A DNA stretch of 64,000 bases from a virus, in IMG/VR virus record IMGVR_UViG_3300028608_000006, positions 124,001-188,000 of that record; one strand, 5' to 3'. The position numbers and the translations under genes were made by a program. The notes under the pieces are model-generated. The model made no database searches and had not been told where the DNA came from. It worked only from the letters and a program-made list of their open reading frames with translations. Of this stretch, positions 25,117 through 34,262 are shown piece after piece; position 1 is the first letter of the stretch, and each line of letters starts with the position of its first letter.

Positions 25117-28100
25117 ATGGCTAGGGAAAATCGTCCTGGTACGAGAGGGAATATCCAGGTAGACTACACAGCCCTACGGGCCGACATTAACAACATCAAC
25201 CCGGTCGTGAAGAGCACGCTACGTAACGCGGTTCCTCGCAACGGCCAAAGCCCTGAACGCGATGAGATGCAGGGCAAAACAACGGTTAACGCCCACAAGT
25301 TGGAGCGGCTCAGCAACATTATCAGCAACAACATTAACGCCGCCACCGACTTGCGTCAGATCACTCCTTACATTGGTAAGGCTGAACTGATTTGGGACGC
25401 CATCATGCTTTACCCTAACGGTAAGCAGGAGAAGACCCTCAACTACGACACCCGGCCATCGAAGCTCAAGAACTCTAAGCTGCATGACGAGCTTTTGCGT
25501 GTGTGGGATAACTATTACACAAACGACTATAAAATCGAGGCAGATCTGCGCCCCATGGTGCACGACATGCTTTGGAATACCGGCAGTTATGTTCTGTTCA
25601 ACTTGAGCCGTCCTGGTCTGGATTATTTGATCAACGGTTCTGAGTTGCTGGCTGAAGATAAAGGCATGGCGGGTCGTGCTGGTAACGAAGCTTACGAAGC
25701 CTACAAGACCAAGGCGCAACACGCCGTGGATCAGGAGTTCGTGAAGACCGAGGGCGGTAAGTACGTCGCCCGTAACCGCGGTCGTTTCGTTCGTGACCCA
25801 CACGCGAAGACAACCGTAGCGGCAGTAAGCGGTCTCGAAGCGATCATGAGCGGTCGTCAGACTTACGCCGGTAATGAGTTCAGTCTCTTTGGTGATAACG
25901 AAGTCGCTGACGATAAGGGCGCCAAGGTCAAGGTGGATTTCGGTATTACTCTTACCGATAACCCTTCTCTTCTTTATCTCCAGAAGCTCAGTGCTGTAAC
26001 CCGTCAAACTGACGTGGATGCGGTGATGGGTACTGAAGACCTTAACTTGGTGATCTCTTCGGCGATGATCAAAGGTAAGGAACGGGAAGAGGAAGAGAAC
26101 AAGAAGAAGGGTAAGAAAGCACCTGACCCTAAAGCCCAGACTCAGAACCTCACCGAGCAACAGGCGGATGCCTTGAGCAAAGGCTTGTTCCCTAACCGTA
26201 ACGTGGGTCACCAGTCGATCCAGTTCGTGAAGACGAATGACTCGCTGTCGGGTAACTTGTACGGTCGTGGTTTGACTTGGCATGTTCCTTCTGAGGCTGT
26301 GATTCCAATTCACCGTCAAGGCAGTAACGGCAAACACGAAGACTACATCTTCCTTCTGGATGACGAGGGTAACTTCCTCAAGAACACCGCAGACGCGGAG
26401 TACTACCAGTCGATGAAGAAGAATGCCAACTCGATCTCCAACAAGCCGAAAGGCGGGAGCACTGACAGTCTGATCTCCAACCTGAAGACGATTCAGGACG
26501 GTAAGGACTGTGAGTTCGATATGGCTGAATTTGCTGAGATGGCTAAGGCTAGCATCGTGCGTCAATTCATGTCGGCTATTATTAGCGGCAAGGGTGACAA
26601 CATCAGCATCAGCATCGACGAGGAAACCAACAAGATCTTCTTGGCGCGGATGTTTAAGCGTCAGTCGGTCCGTTGCTTGTACGTTCCAGGCGAAAGCGTG
26701 ACGTACATGGCGTTCAACTACAACCGTTTGGGTATCGGTCAATCCCTGACCCAAGCAGCCAAGATGCACATTGCTCGTCTGGCGGCCTTTGACGTTGCTG
26801 ACGCCATGGCGAACCTGGAAGCAGCCCAACCCCACAGCCTGATGTCTATCAACATCGCTAAGGAAGACCCGGACCCCGCACACACCATTGCGATTGCCCG
26901 GAGTGTGTTCTTCGAGGCCAACCCTCGAATCCACAGTATCCTTTCGACGGCTCAGCTGTCTGTTCCTCAGATCGTGGATGCTTTGCGCGAATCGTCTTTG
27001 ACGGTGAAGATCAATGCGGGGGAAAACCCTCACATGCCTGCACCAGATATCGACATCTCGCACATGGATAAGCAGGTGTTCAAACCTGTTGACCAAGCCA
27101 GTCGTGACGAGGTCCTTAACAAGATCTCCAACTACTTCGGTTTGCCACGCAGCTGGCTGGACATCGTGGATGGTGGCGAGAACCAGTTCCAGATTGAAGC
27201 GTTGACTGAACACCAGATGCTCCTGAACCAAGGGGCTAACTGGCAGGATCAGTGGTGTGACATGATCATGGACTTCGAGCGTAAGCACACGTCTGTGAAC
27301 GGCCCTCTCCTTAATGACTTGGTAAAGGTCATTGTGGATAACAAACCTCTCTGGGTAGGTGATGCTAAAGAACCTCTTGAAGGTTCTGATGAAGTAAAGA
27401 TCAAGATTCTGTTGACTGACTTCATTAACAACATCTACTGCTGGTTGCCAACTCCTGCCAGTACTGAGAGTCATCAGAAGCTCAAGGAAAAGCTGGAAGC
27501 GGTTGATGCATTGGTCGAGGCTTGGACTGAGCTGTCAGGCTACGAGAAGATGCTGCCAGTGGTGGCTAAGGCTCTGGGTCTGGAAGAAGGTGACTACAAC
27601 GCAGACACCATCAAGGAAGCCCTGCGCGCAGCTTACACCACCGAGGCGTTCAAGCGCTTCAACATGCCAATGCCGTTCGATGAGATTGTCAGCGAAGGTA
27701 AGGGCGGTGGCATGGCGTCGCTTGTTAACGCTGTGGTGCATCAGCGGGTTAACTTGGCTGAGTTCTTGGCTAAGCTGACCATTGACGTATCGGCAGCTGA
27801 CAAGAAGCTGATCAAAGAACACCAGCCGAAGATTGCCAAGGCACTGACTGCTCTTGAGGAGACAGTGAACAAGGTAACGGGTGCAGGTGACGAAGGCCAG
27901 CCAGGTGGTGTTGATGGCGATGGCAACCCTATCCCAGGTGGTGATGACGGTTTGGGTGGCGCTGGTGATGGGCTAGACGATGGTCTGGGTGGTCCACCGG
28001 ACGATGACAGTCTGACTCCTCCGGATGACGGCGCTCCGCCGCCTGATGATGCAGATCTGGACGCCCCGCCTGATGACGATGCCCTTCCACCGGACGATGA

Positions 28101-28194
28101 TGCCTCCACTAAAGATGACGATAGTGGCGACGGACTCGATCCCGCGAAAAACGATCCAACACTAGACCCTTTCACGGGCACCCCGAAGAAATAA
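25117..28194 (+). CDS. probable portal protein (1025 aa)
   Basis: 1025 aa. It would form the dodecameric DNA gate at one head vertex. The start at 25117 is chosen because ATGAGG lies 6 nt before it. Residues about 520-720 carry a portal-like sequence: strands around VRCLYVPGESVTYMAFN, a helix rich in Ala, then a region with NYFGLPRSWLDIVDGGENQF followed by a long helix (TEHQMLLNQG). This is the pattern seen at the clip/stem of contractile-phage portals. A basic stretch (REEEENKKKGKKAPD) interrupts the middle. The last 110 residues are acidic and proline-rich (repeats of PPDD). The gene stands alone on the plus strand and ends at a strong hairpin. The call rests on pattern, not alignment. Confidence 0.55.
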   Translation: MARENRPGTRGNIQVDYTALRADINNINPVVKSTLRNAVPRNGQSPERDEMQGKTTVNAHKLERLSNIISNNINAATDLRQITPYIGKAELIWDAIMLYPNGKQEKTLNYDTRPSKLKNSKLHDELLRVWDNYYTNDYKIEADLRPMVHDMLWNTGSYVLFNLSRPGLDYLINGSELLAEDKGMAGRAGNEAYEAYKTKAQHAVDQEFVKTEGGKYVARNRGRFVRDPHAKTTVAAVSGLEAIMSGRQTYAGNEFSLFGDNEVADDKGAKVKVDFGITLTDNPSLLYLQKLSAVTRQTDVDAVMGTEDLNLVISSAMIKGKEREEEENKKKGKKAPDPKAQTQNLTEQQADALSKGLFPNRNVGHQSIQFVKTNDSLSGNLYGRGLTWHVPSEAVIPIHRQGSNGKHEDYIFLLDDEGNFLKNTADAEYYQSMKKNANSISNKPKGGSTDSLISNLKTIQDGKDCEFDMAEFAEMAKASIVRQFMSAIISGKGDNISISIDEETNKIFLARMFKRQSVRCLYVPGESVTYMAFNYNRLGIGQSLTQAAKMHIARLAAFDVADAMANLEAAQPHSLMSINIAKEDPDPAHTIAIARSVFFEANPRIHSILSTAQLSVPQIVDALRESSLTVKINAGENPHMPAPDIDISHMDKQVFKPVDQASRDEVLNKISNYFGLPRSWLDIVDGGENQFQIEALTEHQMLLNQGANWQDQWCDMIMDFERKHTSVNGPLLNDLVKVIVDNKPLWVGDAKEPLEGSDEVKIKILLTDFINNIYCWLPTPASTESHQKLKEKLEAVDALVEAWTELSGYEKMLPVVAKALGLEEGDYNADTIKEALRAAYTTEAFKRFNMPMPFDEIVSEGKGGGMASLVNAVVHQRVNLAEFLAKLTIDVSAADKKLIKEHQPKIAKALTALEETVNKVTGAGDEGQPGGVDGDGNPIPGGDDGLGGAGDGLDDGLGGPPDDDSLTPPDDGAPPPDDADLDAPPDDDALPPDDDASTKDDDSGDGLDPAKNDPTLDPFTGTPKK

Positions 28195-28210
28195 AAAAGA
28201 TAGGCCTTAA

Positions 28211-28257
28211 TACTACTCTACCAGCCTAGGCTGGTAGAGTAGTATATTTATGTTTGA
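28211..28257 (+). terminator. 34-nt perfect palindrome hairpin with TTATGTTTGA tail
   Basis: Bases 28211-28244 form a perfect inverted repeat (15-bp stem, CTAG loop), followed by TATTTATGTTTGA. It lies between the convergent portal gene and the 243-aa gene and probably terminates both. Confidence 0.8.
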
Positions 28258-28989
28258 TTAGTTGTCGTCCCAAGGATCTGACTGAATAATCCAGCCGGGA
28301 TACTCGCGATTGATTTCTTTCATTTGCTCGGATAAGTCCAGCAGTTGCCCGCGGTCCACATGCGGAATATGTTCCCCGATGTGTTCAGGTTTACCCAGTA
28401 CCAGCAGGAGGTTCTTCCCGGAGAACATTCCCAGATTCTCGTGCTCCCTACCCACTAGTTGTTCGTGGATGAGCCAGTAGATATGACGAGCATCGTCAAC
28501 ATCCATCGGCCAAGTGTTGTGGTGGGTCAGGTAATTAAAGACAGCCCCGATGCCAGCCAGCGCAGCATGGAGAGGTTGGTTAACATCGGGTGGCAGGAAA
28601 CGTTCAAGCGAGACAGTGATGCAACCAATACGGTGCTGATCGTCCCGTGCCTTGTGAACCTCCCAAGCGCCGCGGAGGAAGTCTTTAGGGAAGCGGTATT
28701 CCTCGTAGCCTTTAATAAGGTCACGTTGTGGTTTATCTGGATTGTGTCCACGCAGTTCTTTCTTTAGATCCGATGCAAGACCTAGCTGGTCTTTGCGGGA
28801 GAGTTCGTGTTCAACAACCACAGGCGCGGTTAGGCGTTCACGAAGGAGTTCTATTAGTCCGTCGAAGTTAGGAAGGTCTAACAACAGCAGGTGTGGAGGC
28901 AGTGGTTTTACTTGACGAAGCCCCAAGTACTTAAGCAGCTCTGCCAGCTGTTCATTAGTCAGGGGTGTCTTAGTAACTTGATTATTCAT
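28258..28989 (-). CDS. unknown (243 aa)
   Basis: 243 aa from the ATG at 28987-28989, preferred over an upstream start because AAGGAT lies 9 nt before it. It is not recognised. The composition is that of a soluble, mostly helical protein with many His, Leu and Pro. Residues about 95-105 read KGYEEYRFPKDF. No catalytic motif or membrane segment is seen. It is the last gene of the minus-strand run that begins near 37064. Confidence 0.6.
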   Translation of the reverse strand: MNNQVTKTPLTNEQLAELLKYLGLRQVKPLPPHLLLLDLPNFDGLIELLRERLTAPVVVEHELSRKDQLGLASDLKKELRGHNPDKPQRDLIKGYEEYRFPKDFLRGAWEVHKARDDQHRIGCITVSLERFLPPDVNQPLHAALAGIGAVFNYLTHHNTWPMDVDDARHIYWLIHEQLVGREHENLGMFSGKNLLLVLGKPEHIGEHIPHVDRGQLLDLSEQMKEINREYPGWIIQSDPWDDN

Positions 28990-29057
28990 ACTTTCAAATC
29001 CTTGTGTAAAGAACAAGAAGCCGTGGGGCTAAACAACCACCCCACGGAGTACTGCGC

Positions 29058-30086
29058 TTACCAGCTTGCCATTTGACGACGGAAGATAACCACTTCCGGT
29101 GCTGTGTCGTTGAGAGCGTCGTTGGAATCACCACGGTATGCGCTGTGGACAACCCAACCGTTAAAACCGAGTCCTACCCGAGCAGCCAAGGCGGCAGGGA
29201 GGTTTTGGAGTTCACCAATCGTCAGGAACAACTTCGGGTACTTCGGTGCGTCGTAATCGGCCATCTGAAGTTCACGAGAGATCTCGTTCACCATGGTCAG
29301 CAGTTCGATCTCGTCGCAGGTTTCAACCAGCACTTCGCTCTTGAGCAGAATTTCCTGGATACCCAGAACAGTGTCGGTAAAAGATTCATCGTTAGAGAAT
29401 TCGAACGACACAGACGGCAGCGGCGCCATACGGGTGTTCGTCGCTGCACCCATGAAAGGGCCGAACGGGAATTGAGCTTGGTTGAAAGTGTTGTAACGCT
29501 CGTTACCGTAAGGGTTAGCTGGCATGTTGAAAGGCTGCATCCCAGACTGTTGACTTTGGAACAGACGGCTCTTCACCAGTTCCAACAGCTCCAATCCAGC
29601 CGGGTAGGCGCCAAACTGAGCCGGCGGAAGCGGATGAATCTGAGTGAGGGTATACGCACCCAGTACTTGGTACAGTTCCAAGTTGGTGGCGGGACGGTGG
29701 GTTCCGAGCTGGCGGCCGAAGCAATCGAGGCCGAACATAAAGCCGCGGTTAGAACTGTGACCACCCATTCCCATATCAGCCTGAGCGAAAGGTCGGAAGT
29801 TCGCATCAGCGGTGCTGCGATCAACACACTTGAATTCCCAACCCGGATGACCCGCTTGTTTCTTTGCCCAGATATCGGCGGTAACGATGTAACGTTCAGT
29901 AAGCTGGCTCATTACGCTCATGGACGGAACCATTGCGGTGATGGCACAGCGGGCATCCATTTCGTCAATGAAAGAACCGCTCTTCACGAGATGCTCTTTC
30001 AAGAGATTCAGGTCGATGCCCATTGGAGACATGAACTGGTTCAGGATAACAGAGATAACTCTTGGTGCTTGGGTGTTCTGTTGCAT
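29058..30086 (-). CDS. unknown, possible virion protein (342 aa)
   Basis: 342 aa, not recognised. The centre (about 160-220) is rich in Pro, Gln, Asn, Phe and Met (PFNMPANPYGNERYNTFNQAQFPFGPFMG) and looks like a flexible linker between two folded halves. AAGGAATAAACAC precedes the ATG. It sits 17 bp after the 75-aa gene in the same direction. Confidence 0.6.
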   Translation of the reverse strand: MQQNTQAPRVISVILNQFMSPMGIDLNLLKEHLVKSGSFIDEMDARCAITAMVPSMSVMSQLTERYIVTADIWAKKQAGHPGWEFKCVDRSTADANFRPFAQADMGMGGHSSNRGFMFGLDCFGRQLGTHRPATNLELYQVLGAYTLTQIHPLPPAQFGAYPAGLELLELVKSRLFQSQQSGMQPFNMPANPYGNERYNTFNQAQFPFGPFMGAATNTRMAPLPSVSFEFSNDESFTDTVLGIQEILLKSEVLVETCDEIELLTMVNEISRELQMADYDAPKYPKLFLTIGELQNLPAALAARVGLGFNGWVVHSAYRGDSNDALNDTAPEVVIFRRQMASW

Positions 30087-30103
30087 GTGTTTATTCCTTC
30101 TAA

Positions 30104-30331
30104 TTAGATTGGGAGACGGAAGCCAGAGGCGGGGAAATCTTTACTACTAGTTTCCTCACCTATTAACAACCGGCGTTTTATTTCTTCAAACATTACTTTA
30201 CCATTGATGACCAAGGCGTGTTTGTCGCCCCCGTTTGATGTTGCATACAGGTGGTAATGCCGGAGCACTTCCACAAGTTCTTTGTTCGATAGGTTCTTTA
30301 CATCCTCTATCGATTTGTCATTCGTTGCCAT
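30104..30331 (-). CDS. unknown small protein (75 aa)
   Basis: 75 aa, not recognised. It is helical and charged (KSIEDVKNLSNKELVEVLRHY), with no membrane segment. GAGGGA lies 8 nt before the ATG. Its opening resembles the N-terminal part of the 241-aa protein upstream (EMSNEKLAFEIGRLEMYGN), since both have NxEL-type helices, but this is weak. A hairpin upstream (30363-30406) suggests a separate promoter or partial read-through. Confidence 0.55.
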   Translation of the reverse strand: MATNDKSIEDVKNLSNKELVEVLRHYHLYATSNGGDKHALVINGKVMFEEIKRRLLIGEETSSKDFPASGFRLPI

Positions 30332-30362
30332 AAAGAAAGTCCCTCGATGCAGAAAACAAAAT

Positions 30363-30406
30363 CCTCTAACTCTATTAACGTCTTGGTGAGAAAATAGAGT
30401 TAGAGG
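30363..30406 (-). terminator. 14-bp hairpin with T-rich tail
   Basis: CCTCTAACTCTATT at 30363-30376 pairs perfectly with 30393-30406. On the minus strand ATTTTGTTTTCTGC follows. It lies after the stop of the gene at 30415, so it probably terminates the upstream message. Confidence 0.75.
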
Positions 30407-30414
30407 CGGTGCTG

Positions 30415-31140
30415 TTAGTAGTGCGTACCCGCTACGTAGTGTTGACGTATGTCGCCGTTCATTTCGCAGAGGTACACACCCGTGCCTTGGACACCCGACG
30501 TCTTGTACTCGTGCTTGATAACCTGGTCGTCGAAGTTAACGAGAAGATTCGTGAAAACCTCGACACTAGTCCAAGAGGGTGGGATTGTGCTGTACTGCAC
30601 TTTGGCAAAATCCGGATTCTCCGCTATCAACTGGACCGAGTAAGCGTAATACATGCTCTTGCTAATATAGTGCCGGACGAATTCACCGCGGCGCTCCACA
30701 ACAGGGATATCCACGAGCACACGCCACTTCACACCTTCTGCTTCGTCGATCTGTTTGATCTCTAGAAACACTTGCGCTGTTGCCAGTCTTTCGGCGGAGA
30801 TCTTCAGTCCAATGGATTCGACGATTTGGTTGCACACACGGTTAACCCCGGTATCTGGTTTACCTTGGAGGAGACCATACACCGCATCCTTTACCAAATT
30901 AACCAGAGCCAGATTGTGGTGCACTACCGCGGCGAGATCGATACCAACTACCTTGGTGTTCTTCCGTGTATCAGTAGCGGTGGAATCCGAATTGCCCTCC
31001 AGACGGATCTTGGCGGCGCTCAGTAATTTCTGAGCGTAGCCAGACAGATTCCCGTACATCTCCAACCGCCCGATTTCAAATGCCAGCTTTTCATTGGACA
31101 TTTCGAGATAGGGGTTCTTTCCGTTTTCGATGAGACTCAT
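30415..31140 (-). CDS. unknown (241 aa)
   Basis: 241 aa. The ATG at 31138-31140 has AAGG 8 nt upstream, and a longer reading to 31272 would run through the hydrophobic gene upstream, so it is rejected. It is not recognised. An N-terminal helical part with lysines (KLAFEIGRLEMYGNLSGYAQKLL) leads to a beta-rich C-terminal half (WRVLVDIPVVERRGEF, VYLCEMNGDIRQ). No motif gives a function. Confidence 0.6.
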   Translation of the reverse strand: MSLIENGKNPYLEMSNEKLAFEIGRLEMYGNLSGYAQKLLSAAKIRLEGNSDSTATDTRKNTKVVGIDLAAVVHHNLALVNLVKDAVYGLLQGKPDTGVNRVCNQIVESIGLKISAERLATAQVFLEIKQIDEAEGVKWRVLVDIPVVERRGEFVRHYISKSMYYAYSVQLIAENPDFAKVQYSTIPPSWTSVEVFTNLLVNFDDQVIKHEYKTSGVQGTGVYLCEMNGDIRQHYVAGTHY

Positions 31141-31213
31141 GACTAATACCTTGTGTTTGAAATGAGACAAAAATAAAGGGCAGCCGAAGCCGCCCCTGTA
31201 CCACAACAGCCAG

Positions 31214-31588
31214 TTAAGCCTGGCCGCCGAGGTTGCCCAACGAGTCGATGATTGCAGCGCCCAGGCTTGCAACGCTTACGCCGAAGCTACCAGCGGTAAT
31301 GCCGGTCAGTACTTTGGTGGTAGTGTTAACGTTGCTGAATGGGGACATTACTGTACCCAGAGCGTAACCACCGATAGCACCAGCGATAGCACCACCAATG
31401 GCGGCACCTTTGGAGTGACCAGCGGACAGTGCGCAAGCACCACCCAGCAGACCACCGATAACACCTGCAACTTCAGATACAGCCAGGCCTTTGTCACGCT
31501 CACCCAGAATGGATGTGGCGCGAGCGCGTTGAGCTTCGGCTTCGATGTTGTCAGCAAAACGTTGTTCGGTAGAAGTGAATGCGGTCAT
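31214..31588 (-). CDS. glycine-zipper membrane protein (124 aa)
   Basis: 124 aa. After a polar, charged start (1-35) come three hydrophobic, glycine-rich stretches (about 38-55, 61-80 and 92-115). The middle one, GAAIGGAIAGAIGGYALG, is a typical glycine zipper, a pattern that packs membrane helices into oligomers or pores. It could be a holin-like or superinfection protein, a membrane-bound host-takeover factor, or a virion pilot-type protein. AAGGA precedes the ATG. A near-match (TATATAAC) to the candidate early-promoter element lies 59 bp upstream. Confidence 0.6.
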   Translation of the reverse strand: MTAFTSTEQRFADNIEAEAQRARATSILGERDKGLAVSEVAGVIGGLLGGACALSAGHSKGAAIGGAIAGAIGGYALGTVMSPFSNVNTTTKVLTGITAGSFGVSVASLGAAIIDSLGNLGGQA

Positions 31589-31646
31589 GGTTCAAGTCCT
31601 TGTGTATCAGGGTAGGAAGAAGTTATTTGTATTGCTTACTACCCTA

Positions 31647-31654
31647 GTTATATA
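31647..31654 (-). promoter_or_regulatory. possible promoter element TATATAAC
   Basis: On the minus strand TCTATATAACTAG differs by one base from the octamer TATATTAC. It lies 59 bp before the ATG of the glycine-zipper gene. One mismatch makes it weak evidence by itself. Confidence 0.25.
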
Positions 31655-31683
31655 GACCTGAAAAGAAATGTAACTTAAATTTA

Positions 31684-31815
31684 TTACATGTAGAAGCTGG
31701 GGAAAGAAATCCAAGTACCCAGATACTTAAAGCCGTAGTACAGACCAAAGCCAATAGCGATACCCAAGATAGGCGCACCGCAGGCATCCGCAAAGCGTCG
31801 CAGCAAATAGCTCAT
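31684..31815 (-). CDS. 43-aa single-helix membrane protein
   Basis: 43 aa. ATG at 31813-31815, stop at 31684-31686, with GAGG 8 nt before the start. A basic N-terminus (MSYLLRRFADACG) is followed by one hydrophobic helix (APILGIAIGFGLYYGFKYLG) and a short aromatic tail (TWISFPSFYM). The positive charges ahead of the helix favour a cytoplasmic N-terminus. It lies between a terminator hairpin (31867-31898) and the glycine-zipper gene. It could assist or inhibit that protein, as small membrane partners of holins do, but that is speculative. Confidence 0.6.
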   Translation of the reverse strand: MSYLLRRFADACGAPILGIAIGFGLYYGFKYLGTWISFPSFYM

Positions 31816-31860
31816 GATTAATCCTCAAAGAAAGAGTGGGGTGTTGAAAAGAAAGGTCAA

Positions 31861-31898
31861 GCAAACATAATCCACCGGGGTTGCCCTCGGTGGATTAT
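31861..31898 (-). terminator. hairpin with TTATGTTTGC tail
   Basis: An 11-bp stem (31867-31877 with 31888-31898), read on the minus strand after the 779-aa gene, is followed by TTATGTTTGC (reverse complement at 31861-31870). Its base pairs include the TTAT of the tail. Confidence 0.75.
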
Positions 31899-31908
31899 TG
31901 TCCGTTAC

Positions 31909-34248
31909 TTAATCAAGCGCCAGCAGAACCAGCGGTTGTTTACGAGAGACGTGACGAAGAGTCGCCATGTTCTTGTCTACAGCCGAGTAGCTCCAGAGCC
32001 ACAGGTTGTCGCTGGTGGTGAAGCAGAGCAGCTTGTCCGTTGTATCGAACGAGGCGTCTTCACCCATCGTCGGATCGAATGATTTCTCGATCAGGTCGAA
32101 GTATTCTGGGAAGGTACTGCGTTTCAGTTGGATCGGTAGGTTGGAATCTTGGTAGATCGGACCGCCACGGTTATTGATGAAAGTGAACATGAGTGGGCGT
32201 TCGAGGATTAGTTCTTGCGCGTACTTGATCTGCTCAATTGCAGACAGTTCGCCATCAGCAGGTTGGGACGGATGGTTGTACGTGAAGATCTTCAGTTCTT
32301 CAAGCAGGTAGTTCTCTGAATCGTTGGAGTTGAGCAACCGGAACATGATCGAGTCAGTACGTTCCAGATGTTCGTCCAGCGCCTCGTGGTCCTTCACAAT
32401 GCTGTCAACCGACAGGTAGTGAGCTTCGTGAGGGTAGCTGTCATAACCGCCGGAGTTGATGAAGAAGTTATTGATGGTCGCGGTCAGGCGGCTGTCAATG
32501 AACGACATCAGTTCACGGTCGATGATGTTCTGGCGGAAGTAAGCCAGTGTTGCTCGCATTGCTGCGAAGAAGGTGGGACGGGTCGACATGTCGCTGTCTT
32601 TAAACAGGAACGGCAGATCCTGGAACAAACGGATCTTGTCTTCTGGGCGCGCACAAGCAAATGTGTCCCAGACTTTGGTGTTGAAGCTCACCGCGTTAGC
32701 TTTGGTGAAGTTCTGGCTGACACGCTGGTTGACATTGATCAAGGTCGATTCCAGATCTTTCGAGCTGGCGAACAAGAGTTGGTCTTTCAGGGTGATGACC
32801 GGGATTTTGTCTTTCTCTTCCAGGGTCTGGCAAGTCTCGAGCGAGATTGTCAGCGCGGCGTCACCTTTCAAACCGGAGACGTCTTCCACAGCGGAAGTTT
32901 CAACTTGCAGGAAGTCACCACCTTCATCAGACAGACGGGGTAGCAGCTTCGTTGGGTCAGTCAATACGGTTGGCATATCAAGGCCCTCGGCACGGACGAT
33001 TCGGCTGAACCATCCTGAGTCAGCGTCAAGATCGATGATAACGATTCGGAAGCAATGCTCCATCACCGTTTCTTCTTTCTTCATTTCTGGGTGCTTAACA
33101 AACGCGTGTTGAATCTTCTTCCAGTCAGTCTCGGTAATCAAGTAATGATTTGGTTTACCGATGTTGTAGAAGAATCGTGCGAGCTGGAACTCTCCTTTGT
33201 TTTTGGGTGTAAGGTTGTTCAGGTCATTACGGATTTTGTTCCAGTTGTGTTCAGCCTGTGCGAAGGTTTCCTGAGGATCCTGTTGCACTGGGCGATCCCA
33301 AGTGTTGCCCGAATAGTCCCGAGCGTTCTTCTGGATCATGTGAAACAGGTCACGGGTGTCCGACATGTCAGCTTGACCATGCATACCCAGACCACCGCCG
33401 TACAGGTATTCAGCCCCTGACTCGTAGCGGTTCTGTTGGAGATCAGCGCGAACAGCCGCTTTGATCTCAAACTTCAAATCGGCGTACGGGTTGTTAAGAC
33501 CGAATACTGCACACGCCGAGCTGATGACATCTTTGTAGTTTTCCAGGTTAGGCATCTTGCTCGCCAAGTCTTTCGGCAATTGACGAGCATGCATGTTACC
33601 TTCTGCCGTCTTCATCAACCAGTTCACCATCTCCATCAGGAGAACGGAACGAATTGCGATTTCAGCAGCACCTAGGTATTGGTTAGCGGTTAACTCTTCC
33701 CGACCAGTTTCCTGACGGACGTGAATCAAGCGCCAACCAAACAGAGGAGCTGCGGCAATCGCCACCGGGCGGTTAAATTCCTGGTGGCGTTGGAACATGG
33801 TAACAAACGCATCACGAACTGGACAAGGATTGCCCTGCTCATTACGACGAAAGCTTTCCACAGTTTGCCGGTATACTTCGTAGAACTTACCGGAACGGGA
33901 GATGATGTGTTGCATGAAGATTACGTTGAACTGCACCACCGAAGCTGCGTGATACTGCATCGAATCTTGATCAGGACCTGACGAACTCAGGATCTCCTGC
34001 ATGCCGGAGTCGTACACGTTAGTGCCGTACGACTCCCACTTGATACCACCTCCCATTGCGGCGGTGCTGCCTTCGACCATCTGGCGAAACATCGCCATTG
34101 GATCCATGGCCTGACCCATTGCATTGGTGGTCGCGCCTGTCATGCCGGCACGCGCACCCATACCTGGAGCTGTACCCATTGTTGGAACGATTACAGATGC
34201 ACCGCCTGGTTTGATCATGCTGCCAGGACCGCCGTTACCTTGTTGCAT
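31909..34248 (-). CDS. large unknown protein (779 aa)
   Basis: 779 aa, not recognised. The first 70 residues are Gly/Met/Ala-rich and look disordered (MQQGNGGPGSMIKPGGASVI). The rest is a long, mostly helical, soluble protein. There is no Walker motif, zinc site or membrane segment. It lies 14 bp after the 550-aa gene, so the two are co-transcribed, and it ends at a strong terminator. Its size and position upstream of the membrane genes and downstream of the capsid region do not settle whether it is a virion or an intracellular protein. Confidence 0.6.
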   Translation of the reverse strand: MQQGNGGPGSMIKPGGASVIVPTMGTAPGMGARAGMTGATTNAMGQAMDPMAMFRQMVEGSTAAMGGGIKWESYGTNVYDSGMQEILSSSGPDQDSMQYHAASVVQFNVIFMQHIISRSGKFYEVYRQTVESFRRNEQGNPCPVRDAFVTMFQRHQEFNRPVAIAAAPLFGWRLIHVRQETGREELTANQYLGAAEIAIRSVLLMEMVNWLMKTAEGNMHARQLPKDLASKMPNLENYKDVISSACAVFGLNNPYADLKFEIKAAVRADLQQNRYESGAEYLYGGGLGMHGQADMSDTRDLFHMIQKNARDYSGNTWDRPVQQDPQETFAQAEHNWNKIRNDLNNLTPKNKGEFQLARFFYNIGKPNHYLITETDWKKIQHAFVKHPEMKKEETVMEHCFRIVIIDLDADSGWFSRIVRAEGLDMPTVLTDPTKLLPRLSDEGGDFLQVETSAVEDVSGLKGDAALTISLETCQTLEEKDKIPVITLKDQLLFASSKDLESTLINVNQRVSQNFTKANAVSFNTKVWDTFACARPEDKIRLFQDLPFLFKDSDMSTRPTFFAAMRATLAYFRQNIIDRELMSFIDSRLTATINNFFINSGGYDSYPHEAHYLSVDSIVKDHEALDEHLERTDSIMFRLLNSNDSENYLLEELKIFTYNHPSQPADGELSAIEQIKYAQELILERPLMFTFINNRGGPIYQDSNLPIQLKRSTFPEYFDLIEKSFDPTMGEDASFDTTDKLLCFTTSDNLWLWSYSAVDKNMATLRHVSRKQPLVLLALD

Positions 34249-34262
34249 GGCTAGTTTACTCT

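Noticed and set aside
25219-27474. 751-codon open frame antisense to the portal candidate
   Set aside because: It mirrors a well-supported gene with SD and terminator. Biased codon use leaves the opposite frame open, and its product is rich in Val, His, Arg and Gln with no motif.
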